Source: Apophysomyces variabilis
Taxonomy: Eukaryota; Mucoromycota; Mucoromycetes; Mucorales; Mucoraceae
DNA: 64,000 nt
Direction: 5' to 3'
Assembly: GCA_002749535.1 (NCBI GenBank)
Contig: MZZL01000409.1
Coordinates: 736,962-800,961, forward strand
Below the pieces are notes generated by a model that was not told the origin of the DNA, searched no databases, and saw only the letters and a program-made list of their open reading frames with translations. A program made the translations under genes and the position numbers. This document shows, in pieces, positions 1-9,990 of the stretch (positions are counted from its first letter, which is position 1; every line of letters starts with the position of its first letter).

Positions 1-1351
1 GGGGTTAAATTCGATAGAATGTGTACCTGTTAAATCCAAAACGGGATAAGTCAAGCACTTGGAAAAACACTGTGAAATACTCGCTTGGTTGATGTGGTCT
101 CCTTAAGGAGGCTAAACTGGCCATCAGTTCGGCGTTAATGGACACAAATCGCCATTGAGCACTTGGCTTCGGAGAAATAGAAAAGAGTCGAGGTACAGTG
201 CTTCCCCGCTAATGTCAATCTTCGTTAATGTCAATCCTCGCCTATTTTCAATCATTTTGAGATTCCCGAAAAAGAGGTTTCTATGCTAATTCAAGCCATT
301 GCATCTCCCCGTTATTGTGATCCCCCGCCTATTTTCAATCCATAGGCCCTAACCAAGTCATTGACATTAGCGGGGAAGCACTGTAGTGATGTGTCATCAG
401 ACCGGTTTTCCGTCATGACCCTTTGATGCTCTTCTTCGTAGTAGGAAAGAATGTACTTTAGTACTGGCAAATAGGAACAGGGGGGAAGCAGAAATAGTCT
501 CTTGGGAGGCAGGTTTTGGTACGAGGGCTTCTAGGTCATCGCATAAACCATCAGTAAGAGCTACAAAAGGCAAAGTTGGCTCTATCCCATCCGGCCATTC
601 AGAAGTACCGCCACCAATACGTTCAAATACGTATTTTGAAGCCATATCCATAGCTTCCTTTTTGCTAAGTGTCTACGAATAATTGATGAGCAAAAGTCTG
701 TTTGTACAGAAATTGGTACATACTGGGGACCACGAAGTAAGTCTGTACTGGACAAATGAACAAATCCTTGACTCAAAGTTCTCGACGATATTGTTGCTGT
801 ACGATGTCGCAAGTTAAAACACAAGCCTCTGTTAACACGTCTGAAGCACGTAGTGTTGTTCTTGGAGGATTAAGCAAAACAGGATGTATGTGAGTGAATG
901 CCTGCCAAGACTTTTCGAGATCTATAGGCATATTATCGTTCTTTGTCGTTATTGATCGACCAAGTACTAGCTGCATGATCGAATAAAAGAAATTCTGGGT
1001 AAAACAAATTGCTGGTATGACGTCGTGGTCAATGATATATTGATTGACGAATAGCTGCGTCCTTGTCACTACCAGTCTCAAGTATGACGACAGCTCTTCA
1101 ATCTTAGTTCGAACTTGGTCGCGATACTCCTCACAAACAACTGCATCAAACGTAATTTTACGAGTGTAAAATTCGGGGTTTTTCCCCAGAGCTGCTTCCA
1201 AAAGCTGGTTGGTAGACTGTTTGTGCACGGTACAGCTCTTTGCTCTCGTGTTTCTGTGTTCAGTTGAACCGCATCCTGGACAAGAACGGGGAGTAGATGG
1301 TGTCTTTGCAGCGGTTTGCTGCTTGCGCTGTCGGCCATGTTCCTTGGCCAT
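1..1351 (-). pseudogene. Fanzor-like gene, N-terminal part, MITE-interrupted, runs off the left edge
   Basis: Reading leftward from an ATG at 1351, this encodes a basic N-terminus, a zinc-knuckle-like stretch (CPGCGSTEH..CTVH), then a helical region (DAVVCEEYRDQV, LVVTRTQLFVNQYIIDH, QLVLGRSITTKNDNMP). It aligns segment by segment with the plus-strand Fanzor copy at 17.3-18.5 kb. The match resumes at 651-397 (SKYVFERIGGG versus REYVYERICRG) after about 120 nt of intron or decayed sequence. The frame slips at the six-C run near 480. The last aligned part (191-1) crosses a 188 bp MITE and reaches a possible splice donor near 25. The RuvC half, if present, lies outside the window. Assignment as Fanzor rests only on the paralogue. 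The gene is broken as read, although a single homopolymer error could explain the frameshift. Confidence 0.7.
194..385. mobile_element. 188 bp Tc1/mariner-type MITE with TA target duplication
   Basis: The element spans 196-383, flanked by TA at 194-195 and 384-385. The two ends are a perfect 24 bp inverted repeat starting CAGTGCTTCCCCGCTAATGT. Inner copies of AATGTCAATC and CGCCTATTTTCAATC add subterminal symmetry. There is no coding capacity. Removing the element and one TA rejoins the surrounding Fanzor-like frame (SDDTSL to PRLFSIS) in exact register with its paralogue (SDDEKL to PRRFSLS), so this is an insertion and not part of the gene. TA duplication and CAG-type ends fit the Tc1/mariner/pogo superfamily; the source transposase is not identified. 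Confidence 0.9.
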
Positions 1352-1399
1352 TTTTGAACTTTCTGCTTGAACATCAGATTGATGTTTTCTTTTGACTCC

Positions 1400-3270
1400 A
1401 ACTACAAATTGTTGGTTATCTTATCAAACAAACAGCCGCAAGGGAGGACCATTTTTTACCTTTCTTTTCCTTTAACGGACATTTGTAAGACCGTCGATCT
1501 CGATGACCACTTCGGCCACAATAGCCACATACAAGTTGGCGAGCTATGGTAGGCTTAAGGTAAGATATCCTATCTTCATACAGACGGGGACTCAACCTGT
1601 CTCTTCTTGTTTCCGTTCCAATAACCTCTTCTGCAGTTCAACATCTTCTGCTTTCTTTTCTTTTTTTCTCAATATATAGGTACTTGCACTGAATGCATTG
1701 AGAGATAGCATAAAGAATGCCCATATAAGGGAGTTTATGTCAAACGAAAGATTATCCATTATTCTTAAAGAGAAGAAAGGAGAAAAGATGGATCACTGAT
1801 GAGGAACGAAAGTAGACAACAATTAGATCGTAGTCACTTTAAAGTCATTCGTTGAACGACAACATTTACAATGTAGGACAGCATAAACTGACAGTCGCAC
1901 AAAAAGGAAGGCTTGGCATGTGCCACTTTACCAAAGGCCAGGGTCACGAATAGTGAGCTCACTAAATATAGGAAATCTCACAACGTATCCTGTCCTCTAC
2001 GGCTTGCTCTTAAGTTGGCACATACCCCCATAGGCTTTTGTATTTATTACTTTCAACGTGTTTTAGTACATATTTTTATTGATTTAACTATATCATTTGT
2101 GGATCACTTCCTTCGATATGTTTTTAAGACTGGGCTTGCAACTTGAAGTCTTAGTTGATCTCTGAGCATTCACTATGTATAAAGAATACCTTGCGCATAA
2201 TGCTGGATTACGGGATCAGCGAACAATTAGCAGTAGAGTAATATCATTAAAGAACTGATTTACAATCAGTTCCTAATGATCCAGTCTTCACATTCTAATT
2301 ATTGAATCTTTGATATGCCTTACGAATAGTGACCAAAAGTATGTATTCCAGTGTTATACACCGCAGATCTGTATTGCTTTTTTCATTCAGAACTCACATT
2401 AACCTGGAAATACATAATATCTAAAGCACAACTGGTCTTTGAATTCACTTTCTGCTTGCTGCTAACCAATGTTCTTACCTAAGCGTTTAATGTCTTGAAT
2501 GCTTTTACTGCACCGACTATCGCTGCAACCTAAACGTTCTGGCTGGAAACCTTGCCCAGATATTATAAAGCTCTTCTTTGATGTTCCTTTCTAGGAAGCA
2601 CCTTATCTTCTCCAAATGTATCAGCTTGTTCAGCATGAAGACAAATCTTTAACTAAATGTAGGCCTTGTTCCATTACTGGAGCATTTCATCTTTTTTCTC
2701 CTGTAATACTATAGCACAATAAAAATTCGTATGCGAGCCAACTGTTTTTTATTCTTTTCAAGTATTATAGACCCTTATCAATTACATGCTTGTTGGACAG
2801 ATAAGATTGGCATAACAATGCTATGAAAAGCGCCAGGACGAATATTTTGAACGGCATGTCGTCACATTTGACGCAATTCTCCCTCTGGATGTCTTGAACA
2901 TTTTTGAAAATGATGCCAAGAAGTTTTCACGATTATACTAACGGGTTTCTTATATTACGTCTCTCTTTCGTATGAGGCCCAATTATACAATTTTCACAAC
3001 ATATTAATTCCTACTATATTACTGGTGTCTCAGTAAGATTAACTACCAAGTTGAAGGGATATTTCTTTAATTAATGAACATTCATTAACATTTTACTTAC
3101 ATGCGCGGACTAGAACGCTAACCATTGTGTATATTCTATTCAAATATTTTTCGCAAATATACCAGTAAAAGAGGAGTATTCATAAACTGAGGAAGATGGC
3201 TCCCGTTACGCTATGGAATGAAAATATTTTGTGCAAAAAGTCAGGGAAGGCAGAATCCACTGAGAAAAAG
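1400..3270. other. gene-free AT-rich stretch
   Basis: Only short open frames without recognisable domains or splice structure are visible. No RNA gene or clear repeat was seen. Confidence 0.5.
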
Positions 3271-3512
3271 CGCAAATACTACAGTTGACGGAACGAAGAC
3301 GATAGATGTGGTACAGCCCATCCCTTGGTATCATAGATACTTTCAATGAATTCCCTCCCAAAAACAGAAACCAATAGAAAAAATTGACTCTTGCTTGTTA
3401 GAAAGTTATAAAGTGAATAGAAATAGAAGTTAAGCAAATTTATGAAAATAAAGCGTGGCTTGGGAGGTCAGTACCACATCTATCGTCTTCGTTCTGTCAA
3501 CCGTAGGACTTT
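3270..3512. repeat. relic of a DIRS terminus (left end plus internal complementary copy)
   Basis: A roughly 30 bp segment at 3283-3313 (GTTGACGGAACGAAGACGAT...) recurs in inverted form at 3471-3508. Both resemble the left end (GTTGACGGAAGGAGGACGGA) and the internal complementary region of the DIRS element at 4.2-10.9 kb. Spacing between the two arms (about 180 nt) is close to that in the intact element (about 195 nt). No coding DIRS sequence is attached. Inferred to be a fragment of a second, diverged DIRS copy. Confidence 0.5.
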
Positions 3513-3519
3513 CATCGAC

Positions 3520-4163
3520 GCAAAATTTGTTCAAACTGGCGCAAAATATAATCCGATAACTGTAATACGCGCTGCTCGAAACACCATTGTATTCGAGTGG
3601 CGCAAATTTCTGCAAAATACTGTAAGACGACACTGGGCTTCGGCCACTGCCGGTGCAGTTAAACGCCACTATTCCCAATGCAAGAACCACTGGTTCGATT
3701 CGTTCCGCCGGAAGAGCTTTTACCGCAGTCTCAACGTCGCTCTTTGCCGTGTTATGCAAAATCAGCTATTCCCGTGGTCGCTTCCCTACCTACCTGTGTC
3801 TCAAATCAAATCCACCTCTGGCTAAAATTGTTCTATCATTGTCGTCTATTGTCGTAGTTAGCATGCTTTTCTCTTGTCTGTACATTCACCCTGTAATTGA
3901 GCTGTCTCGAGCAAATAGGTCTGTCACAGACGCTGTGTTCAAATAGAGACGTTAAATAAAACCACAAATTTTAAACGTATTGTTATAGAGAGACTCTAAC
4001 AAAGGATGGGAAGAGTTCATACACTTGAAAATAAAAATGGAGCTGAAAACCATGCAGTGATCCAAAGCTGCGTTTAACATGTAGAGGTCATGATAACCCA
4101 TTTCACTGACAAGGAATCCATCCTCAGTCAACATGTGCTTGCTTTCTTTGATCAGTCCGAACT
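3520..4163. other. no supported gene
   Basis: Overlapping open frames on both strands (3430-3946) lack recognisable domains and overlap the DIRS relic. I see no gene. Confidence 0.45.
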
Positions 4164-4224
4164 ACTGTTTATTGAACCATTTTTACGCTACTCTAAATAC
4201 CGAAGTTGACGGAAGGAGGACGGA

Positions 4225-4323
4225 GGATGTGGTATAGACCTTCGGGCCGCGCTACTTTATTCGTAGTTTTAACTTCCAATAAAAATAAAGAATATTTCCT
4301 ATCCTACTACTCTAGATTCTTTC
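4225..4323. repeat. DIRS left inverted terminal repeat
   Basis: Matches 10721-10821 in inverted orientation, from GGATGTGGTATAGACC to TACTACTCTAGATTCTTTC, with a few small differences in the A/T tract. Confidence 0.92.
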
Positions 4324-4324
4324 G

Positions 4325-5878
4325 CTAAGCAATGCGATTTTCTATGGTTTTATCTTGGGAGGGAAAGTTTACTGTGTTCGAACTTGGGCCGGGATCCACC
4401 ACATCTTCCGTCCTCCTTCCATCAACTTCGGTATTGTATGTCGTACCTAACACAATCCCCGTTGACTCCACTCGGACATCGGATGTGGTAATTTCTTCCG
4501 TATCGCCAGAGAAAATCGTGTTGACAATGTGTGTGCTTGCATGTACTTGGTGGATTGGTTTAAAATAAAATTTTTCAAAAGTCAAAGCTGCTATGCTCCA
4601 GCCAGCGTGTTTCTTCACCTCAGAAACTTCCAGACGTATTTGAATTGCCTTCGTGCTGACCGCTGAACGGACTGAATGGGCTGTGTAAATTGTCACGTCA
4701 ACTCCTGCTGACGCCATCGTCTCCTTCACTAGATTGCCAACCGAGACTTCACTGAGTGGGTGAACCTTATCTTGCTCATTGATATGCGCTAGGAAAACTG
4801 CGTGGTCCTCCGGGAGTCTCGAGCGTAAATGTTTCGTTCTTTCAATAAATGCTTGTAGTGTTCTTGACGGACACAAATCTGGTCTTGTAGTCATCCCGAT
4901 TCTAGACATTTTCCATTGGGCCTCCTTGGGTTCTCGAATATATAGCTCGATACCCTGTAATTGTTTCACGCTATCAAACTTGAAGTGTATATCTCTATAT
5001 TGGAGAGCTCCAATATCCGATCTGGGCCGCCACATTGTTGCGATGCACAACAAAACTATTGTCTTCCGTTGTAACTTGTCTAAAGAAAGTGCTTGATTGT
5101 CTTGAAGATGTTCTGCGATATATTGAATGAGTATGTCGACATCCCAGGTCTCTACTTGTTGTGTCGAGGGCAAAGCAACCTCACTCTTTGCTTTTGCCTT
5201 GAAAAAATCTTGGATCAAGGGGTCGTTGGCAATTGGTAACTTGTCTTGATGTATCACGTCAAACACTTACGCGATTGCTGCTCTGAAAATATTTAAATAA
5301 GAATTAGAATACTCCTTGATGTCCATCAGAAAATTGACAATATTTCGACCGTTATGTTCCTTGGGGTCTATTTTCGGAACCTGTTTCTTGCACCATTCTG
5401 CATATCGTTTCCAGCAGTTGTCATATGTTTTGCTTGTTCTTCCCCGATTTTTCTTGTTCAAAAATTCGTTGGTCCTCTTGTCCAACCCTCTCTCCGTCCT
5501 GGCTTTCCTGATAATTTCCAGGCGGCTAACGCCCACCTCTTGTTCAGCTGCATGATTATCGGTGCCTTGTCTGTTTGTTTCAATACCATCGGGTACCAAA
5601 ACTGAGTCTTCCAATATGGTGTGATCAGGATCGCCTCCTTTACTCTCTGCTCTCGGAATTTCCTCAGTACCTGGGGAATCATTTTCCACGGCGGATTCAA
5701 GTATAGTCCCTTCTTTGGCCACTCCTGTGCAAATGTGTTCGTTGCTGATGCCTCCGGATCCGGTAACCAACTCCAGAACTTCTTCAGCTGTGTGTTTTGT
5801 CTGGTTGCAAACGCGTCTATCGTCCTCTTTCCCCATCGTTGTTGGAGATAGTTGAACCACGTTTTCGGGAGACGTCAT
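4325..5878 (-). pseudogene. DIRS tyrosine recombinase (one in-frame stop)
   Basis: One continuous frame from ATG 5878 to the stop at 4325, broken by a single TAA at 5267-5269 (RAAIA*VFDVIHQ). The N-terminal 200 residues contain an acidic stretch and a helical core-binding (SAM-like) domain (TSKTYDNCWKRYAEWCKK). The C-terminal 313 residues are the catalytic domain with R (TMWRPRSDIG), HxxR (TAHSVRSAVS), H (VKKHAGWS) and the nucleophile Y (FEKFYFKP). Function in the family: integration of the circular cDNA. Its ATG overlaps the RT-RNase H stop (ATGA, 5878-5875) once the CACTA insertion is discounted. The stop is most simply a point nonsense mutation; a sequencing error is possible. Confidence 0.88.
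4397..4490. repeat. DIRS internal complementary region (ICR)
   Basis: Its first half is the reverse complement of the left outer end (4200 onward). Its second half (from 4432) is the reverse complement of the right outer end (to 10870). They join at TATT (4432-4435), the complement of AATA. It lies inside the 3' end of the recombinase reading frame, as in other DIRS elements, and is thought to template completion of the circular DNA copy. Confidence 0.93.
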
Positions 5879-5921
5879 TCGAATATTGGTGTTTTTCGTC
5901 TGCTCAATTCACTATGGGAAG

Positions 5922-6250
5922 CGGTTCCGGCAGGATCCTCTAGGTTCCTGAAGTTCCAGGTTCCTGGTGTACTACCTTTCTGTAACAAAAAGTTAGCACT
6001 CCAGGAACCAAGTAACCAACAAGAACCACAGGTATCCTTTCGGAACCTAGTTTTTTAGAGTTATCAAGGAACCTGTGGCATCCACTTTCATGTTTTTAGA
6101 TACCTTCAGGGACCCATTCCATCCATTTTTTTGACATTTAGTAACCTGACGGAACCTTTAGCGCAATCGACAGTTCTTTAGGAACCTTTAATGCTCAAAT
6201 TTGCATCCTTCAGTAACCTGTAGGAACTTCAAGTAACCTTTCACCCATAT
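5922..6250. repeat. subterminal motif cluster, left end of CACTA element
   Basis: Degenerate copies of AGGTTCCTG, AGGAACC and AAGTAACCT recur roughly every 20-40 nt on both strands. These are probably transposase-binding sites by analogy with other CACTA elements (inference). Confidence 0.65.
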
Positions 6251-6708
6251 TTTACATTGCATTAGCCATATTGAACCCGTTGTATATAGAACTTAGTTCT
6301 TCTTTAGCAGTTTTTATTACTTTGGTATAGAAAAGACGACAATGGAAGGCATTAACCTTCAGTTTCTGAGTGTTTTATATGCGTTCCTTTTTGTTGCCTT
6401 TGTAACCTGCGCGCCTCCTCATCCTCATTTCGCTCCATTTACAGAGTCAGATTCACTGGTTTGACAGATTCATAGCTTAGACAAACAGAACAGAGCTAGA
6501 ATTTCTAGTTAACAGGTCATATTAAACAAAAGAGAAATAGTTCCTGACAACCTTCCTGTTGTTCATCAAGTTGAAACTCCTGCATGGGCGTTTACCTGCT
6601 GCTATTGGTTGTCTCTGTAGCTACAGAATCAGTAAGATCATCCGACTCGTTGAACGGCTGTGCTTGGCTTGGCTTGTTGCCAAGGTTGCGCCAGGACTTT
6701 GGCTACAT

Positions 6709-7321
6709 TAGCTGGGTTTCCAGAATGCAACGCACTTATTCAGCGGAATATCCAGCGGCATGACCATTTCTTCCAATACATTGTAAGACATCACCTTGGC
6801 ATGGTTAGCCAGCATTCGCCAGGAGTATCTGTTTTCGGCTTCTTCCCGGATACTAGAGATAACACTCAAAAGCAGTGCATGTGCATTCTTGAGGCGCACT
6901 TTTGCCTCCTTTAGCCTGATTGGTGGCTATATAATTTCTTCTCCTGACTTGTTTTCCAGTCATTCCATGAGTTTTGCGCTCAGATGCACTGGTTTTCCGT
7001 CCTGAGACTACGTACCATTATCTTTCATGGGATGTTCGGTATTGCTATCTTCGTCAGCAAACACAATTCGATTCACGGGTACAAGCGCATGTACGCTGGC
7101 TGCCATACTGCAATTTTCTTTGTGCAATGGCAGCAAAGCTAATAAAAAGAAGAAAAAAAGAATGTTTTCTTTAGATACTTTCAGATACGAAACGTACACG
7201 CTCATTTTTTCCACTTTTTTGTAGTATCATCTACTGTTCGCCGTAGCCTGTCATTTTCATCGCACGTTTGGACTAGCTTTGACAGCATTTTCGGAGTCAT
7301 GTTCTTGAAATACGCATCCAT
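6709..7321 (-). pseudogene. decayed unidentified gene carried in the CACTA element
   Basis: An ATG at 7321 opens a 39-codon segment (MDAYFKNMTPKMLSKLVQTC). A candidate intron follows with acceptor TTGCAG at 7108. A second reading frame then runs from 7106 to 6708 in a single register, interrupted by three stops (near 7010, 6960 and 6930), and ends NKCVAFWKPS. The composition is helical and coiled-coil-like in the last 60 residues (NAHALLLSVISSIREEAENR). I recognise no domain, and it is not an obvious transposase. The preserved register across stops argues that it was once coding. It could be the transposon's own accessory gene or captured host sequence. Confidence 0.4.
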
Positions 7322-8039
7322 ATTCAGTAATTAGCTAGGAAGGGGAAAAGGAAGCAAAGTTGTAATCGATTTGACTTCACAGAAGAAAAAGACCTCAAAA
7401 GTGAACGTGGGAAGGTATCACAAGCACAGGGTAATAAATGTGGAACACTGAATCTACCAATTGCAGGCTGGAGAGTGTAACCCAAGGTTTAATTATCTAA
7501 AAAGCAAAGTATCCCAAGCTGCACTGTTTTGCACTCATGCATCTTTGGCCATACAATATGTGTCATTTCAGGCCCTGCACATATCCAGGCAGTCATCCAC
7601 ACTATATCCTCTGCACGGATAATGCATAATTGCGACTCACTGAAGGCTGCATATATGGTTTAACGTTAGGCCGCCAAAGTTGCCTTGTAAATCCTGACTA
7701 GCGCAAGGGCTTCAGACCGCTGAGCATAAGATTGCTTGAAGAAACAATAGCGTTTTCCGCAAGTAGGTACGCAGTACTCTCTTGATCATGCGTGTATCTT
7801 TATTGCAGCCAACGTCTAGAGCCATCATTACTGTATGGTATGATCACGTAGTATTTGCTGCCCAGGAGAGGAGACAATCAAATACTTCTCCATTGACATT
7901 CCAAAGCTGTGACGCAGTTGGCAACGATTGCCCGATCTTGATAATGTCTGTATTGTAGGTGGACCAGAAGCGCCGAATAAGATGTTCAATACCTCGACCC
8001 TTTTTACAAAAATACATTTTCAAATATACAGCAGAGCTT

Positions 8040-8360
8040 GTTTCAGAGTGATTCTGCCATATGGATCCTCTTGGATCCTCCAAGATCCCATAGTAACATT
8101 CGGTGACCACCTGGATCCTGTAGGATCCACAAGATTCTGAACGAATAAGCACTATATCTTGCCAAATAGTTTTAGTAAACATCGAATAATCGATTAAAGA
8201 CTATGCCCGGAAGAGAAACAAACTAGTTTAAGGTAAATTGTATATTCTGGAACTATTAGGTACCAGAAAGAACCTGCCGGAACCAAAGCATCCCTTAGAT
8301 GTCTGCGGGAACCACAGTCCTGAAAATTAGAAATTTAGGAACCGCTAGATTCCTATGGTT
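8040..8360. repeat. subterminal motif cluster, right end of CACTA element
   Basis: Copies of GGATCCT, AGGATCC, GGAACC and GGTACC in mixed orientation mirror the left cluster, but the GATC variant is more common here. Confidence 0.6.
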
Positions 8361-8378
8361 ACCTGATTTCCCATGGTG

Positions 8379-9990
8379 ATTCGTCCGCTTGAGTATTCAA
8401 TTTTCCTGGCACATGTTGGAATTCCACCGTCATCTGAAACTTGTTGATTGTCTCTTGTATCCTCAGGGCTAAATCTTGTAGTTGAACGGAACTTGTACCT
8501 CCGTGCTTCGCTGCACACTTGAGGGCTGTTATGCTGTCCGAGAATAGTCGAATATGGGAGTTTTTTGCGTCTTTTCCGTGTAGTTTGAGTGCAAACCAGA
8601 TCGTCTTCAGCTCCCTGACATTGATGGATTCTTCTTTTTCGGCCAAGGTCCAGTACCCTGCTGTTTGCATTTTTTCGGACGTTATCCCCCAACCCGTGTC
8701 GGACGCGTCGACGTACACATGGAATTTCGCCTTGAATCGTGTGAAGTCGATGTGGTGTATTGGTAATCCGTTCTTGTTCTGAGCCCAAGTCTCCCACCTG
8801 AGGAGATCTTCCATTCCCCTTGTTGATACCCAACAACGTTGATCCCACTTTCCTATGTTCCGATTGAGACTCCATGTCAGGTCTCTCTGGAGGTTTCGTA
8901 CGTGTAAGAGGGCATTCCCTAGGGCTGGAATCATTGCAGTCATCGCTCCTAGTAACGCCGCTAACCAACGGCATGTCTTGGGTTGCTTTGTCTTTTTCAG
9001 TTGTCGTATCTTCGCCAGTAGTTTTGATAGCTTCCCTTGTGGAACTGTAATCTTCATGGTCTTTGAGTTGAAAAGGAACCCTAGGTACTCTAGACTCTTG
9101 CACGGTTTTAATTGGCTCTTTTTCCAATTGATTAGGAAACCTAGTGATTGTAGATGATCCACTATCCTGGTCGTCACTATCTTCATTTCTTCTCTTGTCT
9201 TTGTTATCACGCAAATATCGTCTAAGTAATATACCAAACGGATGCCTTCTTGCCTGAGTGTTTCTATTGCGAACCGCATGAGCTTGGAAAAAACTCGAGG
9301 GGCCACGCTTAAACCCAAAAGGGAGAGAGCGATATTGAAAAACCACACCTTCGTGTTCGAAGGTAAGGTATTTCCTTGAATCTTCGTGTATTGGTACTAT
9401 TATGTAAGCATCCTTCAGATCCAATTTGCACATCCAGTCTTCTGGTTCGATCAGTTCTCTTAGAGCCGGGACTCCCTCCATTTTGAAGTGATTGCATTGA
9501 AGATATGTATTCAGTTTTTGACAATTCAAGATCGGTCTTCTCTTTGTTTTTTCGTTTATGGTGAAGAAACTTGACAGGTATTCTTTTCCTTGCGACGGTG
9601 AACGTTCTATGACTCCTGCGTTTACAAACTTCTTCACTGCTTCGCCCACTGCTTGATGATCTTCTTCTGATAAATGTAGTTTCGCGGTTCTCCAAGGTTT
9701 CGGTTTGGAGTTCCACTGAAGTTTGTAACCCTCTTTTACGACCGATAGTGGCCACTTGTGCGATGTTACAGTTTTCCATTTCTCCCAGAATTGAGAAAGT
9801 CTTCCCCCCAAGAGTATCCCATCCGTCGGTATTTCGTAATTGCCCTGAATGTGTACTTCTCTCTTCTTCTCGCTCTCTTGTGTTCTTATTGGTTCTGGTT
9901 GCCCGACTTGTCTTGCAGTGGATTGTCTTGGGGTGGCTTTTCCTTCCTCGTAATTGGAAATTTCGTCCTCGGTTTTGGCTGCCTCTACCA
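8379..9990 (-). pseudogene. DIRS reverse transcriptase - RNase H (frameshifted and CACTA-interrupted)
   Basis: RT motifs in order: KTKRRPILNCQKLN, CKLDLKDAYIIVPI, FQYRSLPFG, then after a one-base insertion near 9313 (GGGTTTA) GLSVAPRVFSKLMR and the catalytic LVYYLDDICVI. RNase H follows with D (VYVDASDTGWG), E (NVRELKTIW), D (LFSDSITAL) and the final AD (LNTQADE). The last eleven codons and stop lie at 5909-5875, on the other side of the CACTA insertion. Members of this family reverse-transcribe DIRS RNA. The pol frame differs from the gag frame, so the two overlap near 9.9 kb. Confidence 0.9.

Larger units (their letters stand above)
5910..8378. mobile_element. CACTA-type DNA transposon nested in the DIRS RNase H gene
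   Basis: Ends are CACTATGGGAA (5910) and, inverted, CACCATGGGAA (8378), flanked by a 3 bp duplication ATT (5907-5909 and 8379-8381), as expected for CACTA elements. Subterminal zones (about 5922-6250 and 8040-8360) are packed with short AGGTTCCT / AGGAACC / GGATCCT motifs in both orientations, another CACTA trait. Discounting the insertion restores the DIRS RNase H end (ADELSRR) and its overlap with the recombinase start. No transposase was recognised, so it is non-autonomous or eroded. It contains a decayed spliced gene at 6709-7321. Confidence 0.82.

Noticed and set aside
3430..3946. Overlapping ORFs on both strands (109, 127 and 97 codons)
   Set aside because: No domains, overlap the DIRS relic, and composition looks non-coding.
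6342..6464. 40-codon ORF with a signal-peptide-like start (MEGINLQFLSVLYAFLF)
   Set aside because: Very short, inside the CACTA element, no further exon found; a chance hydrophobic frame cannot be excluded.
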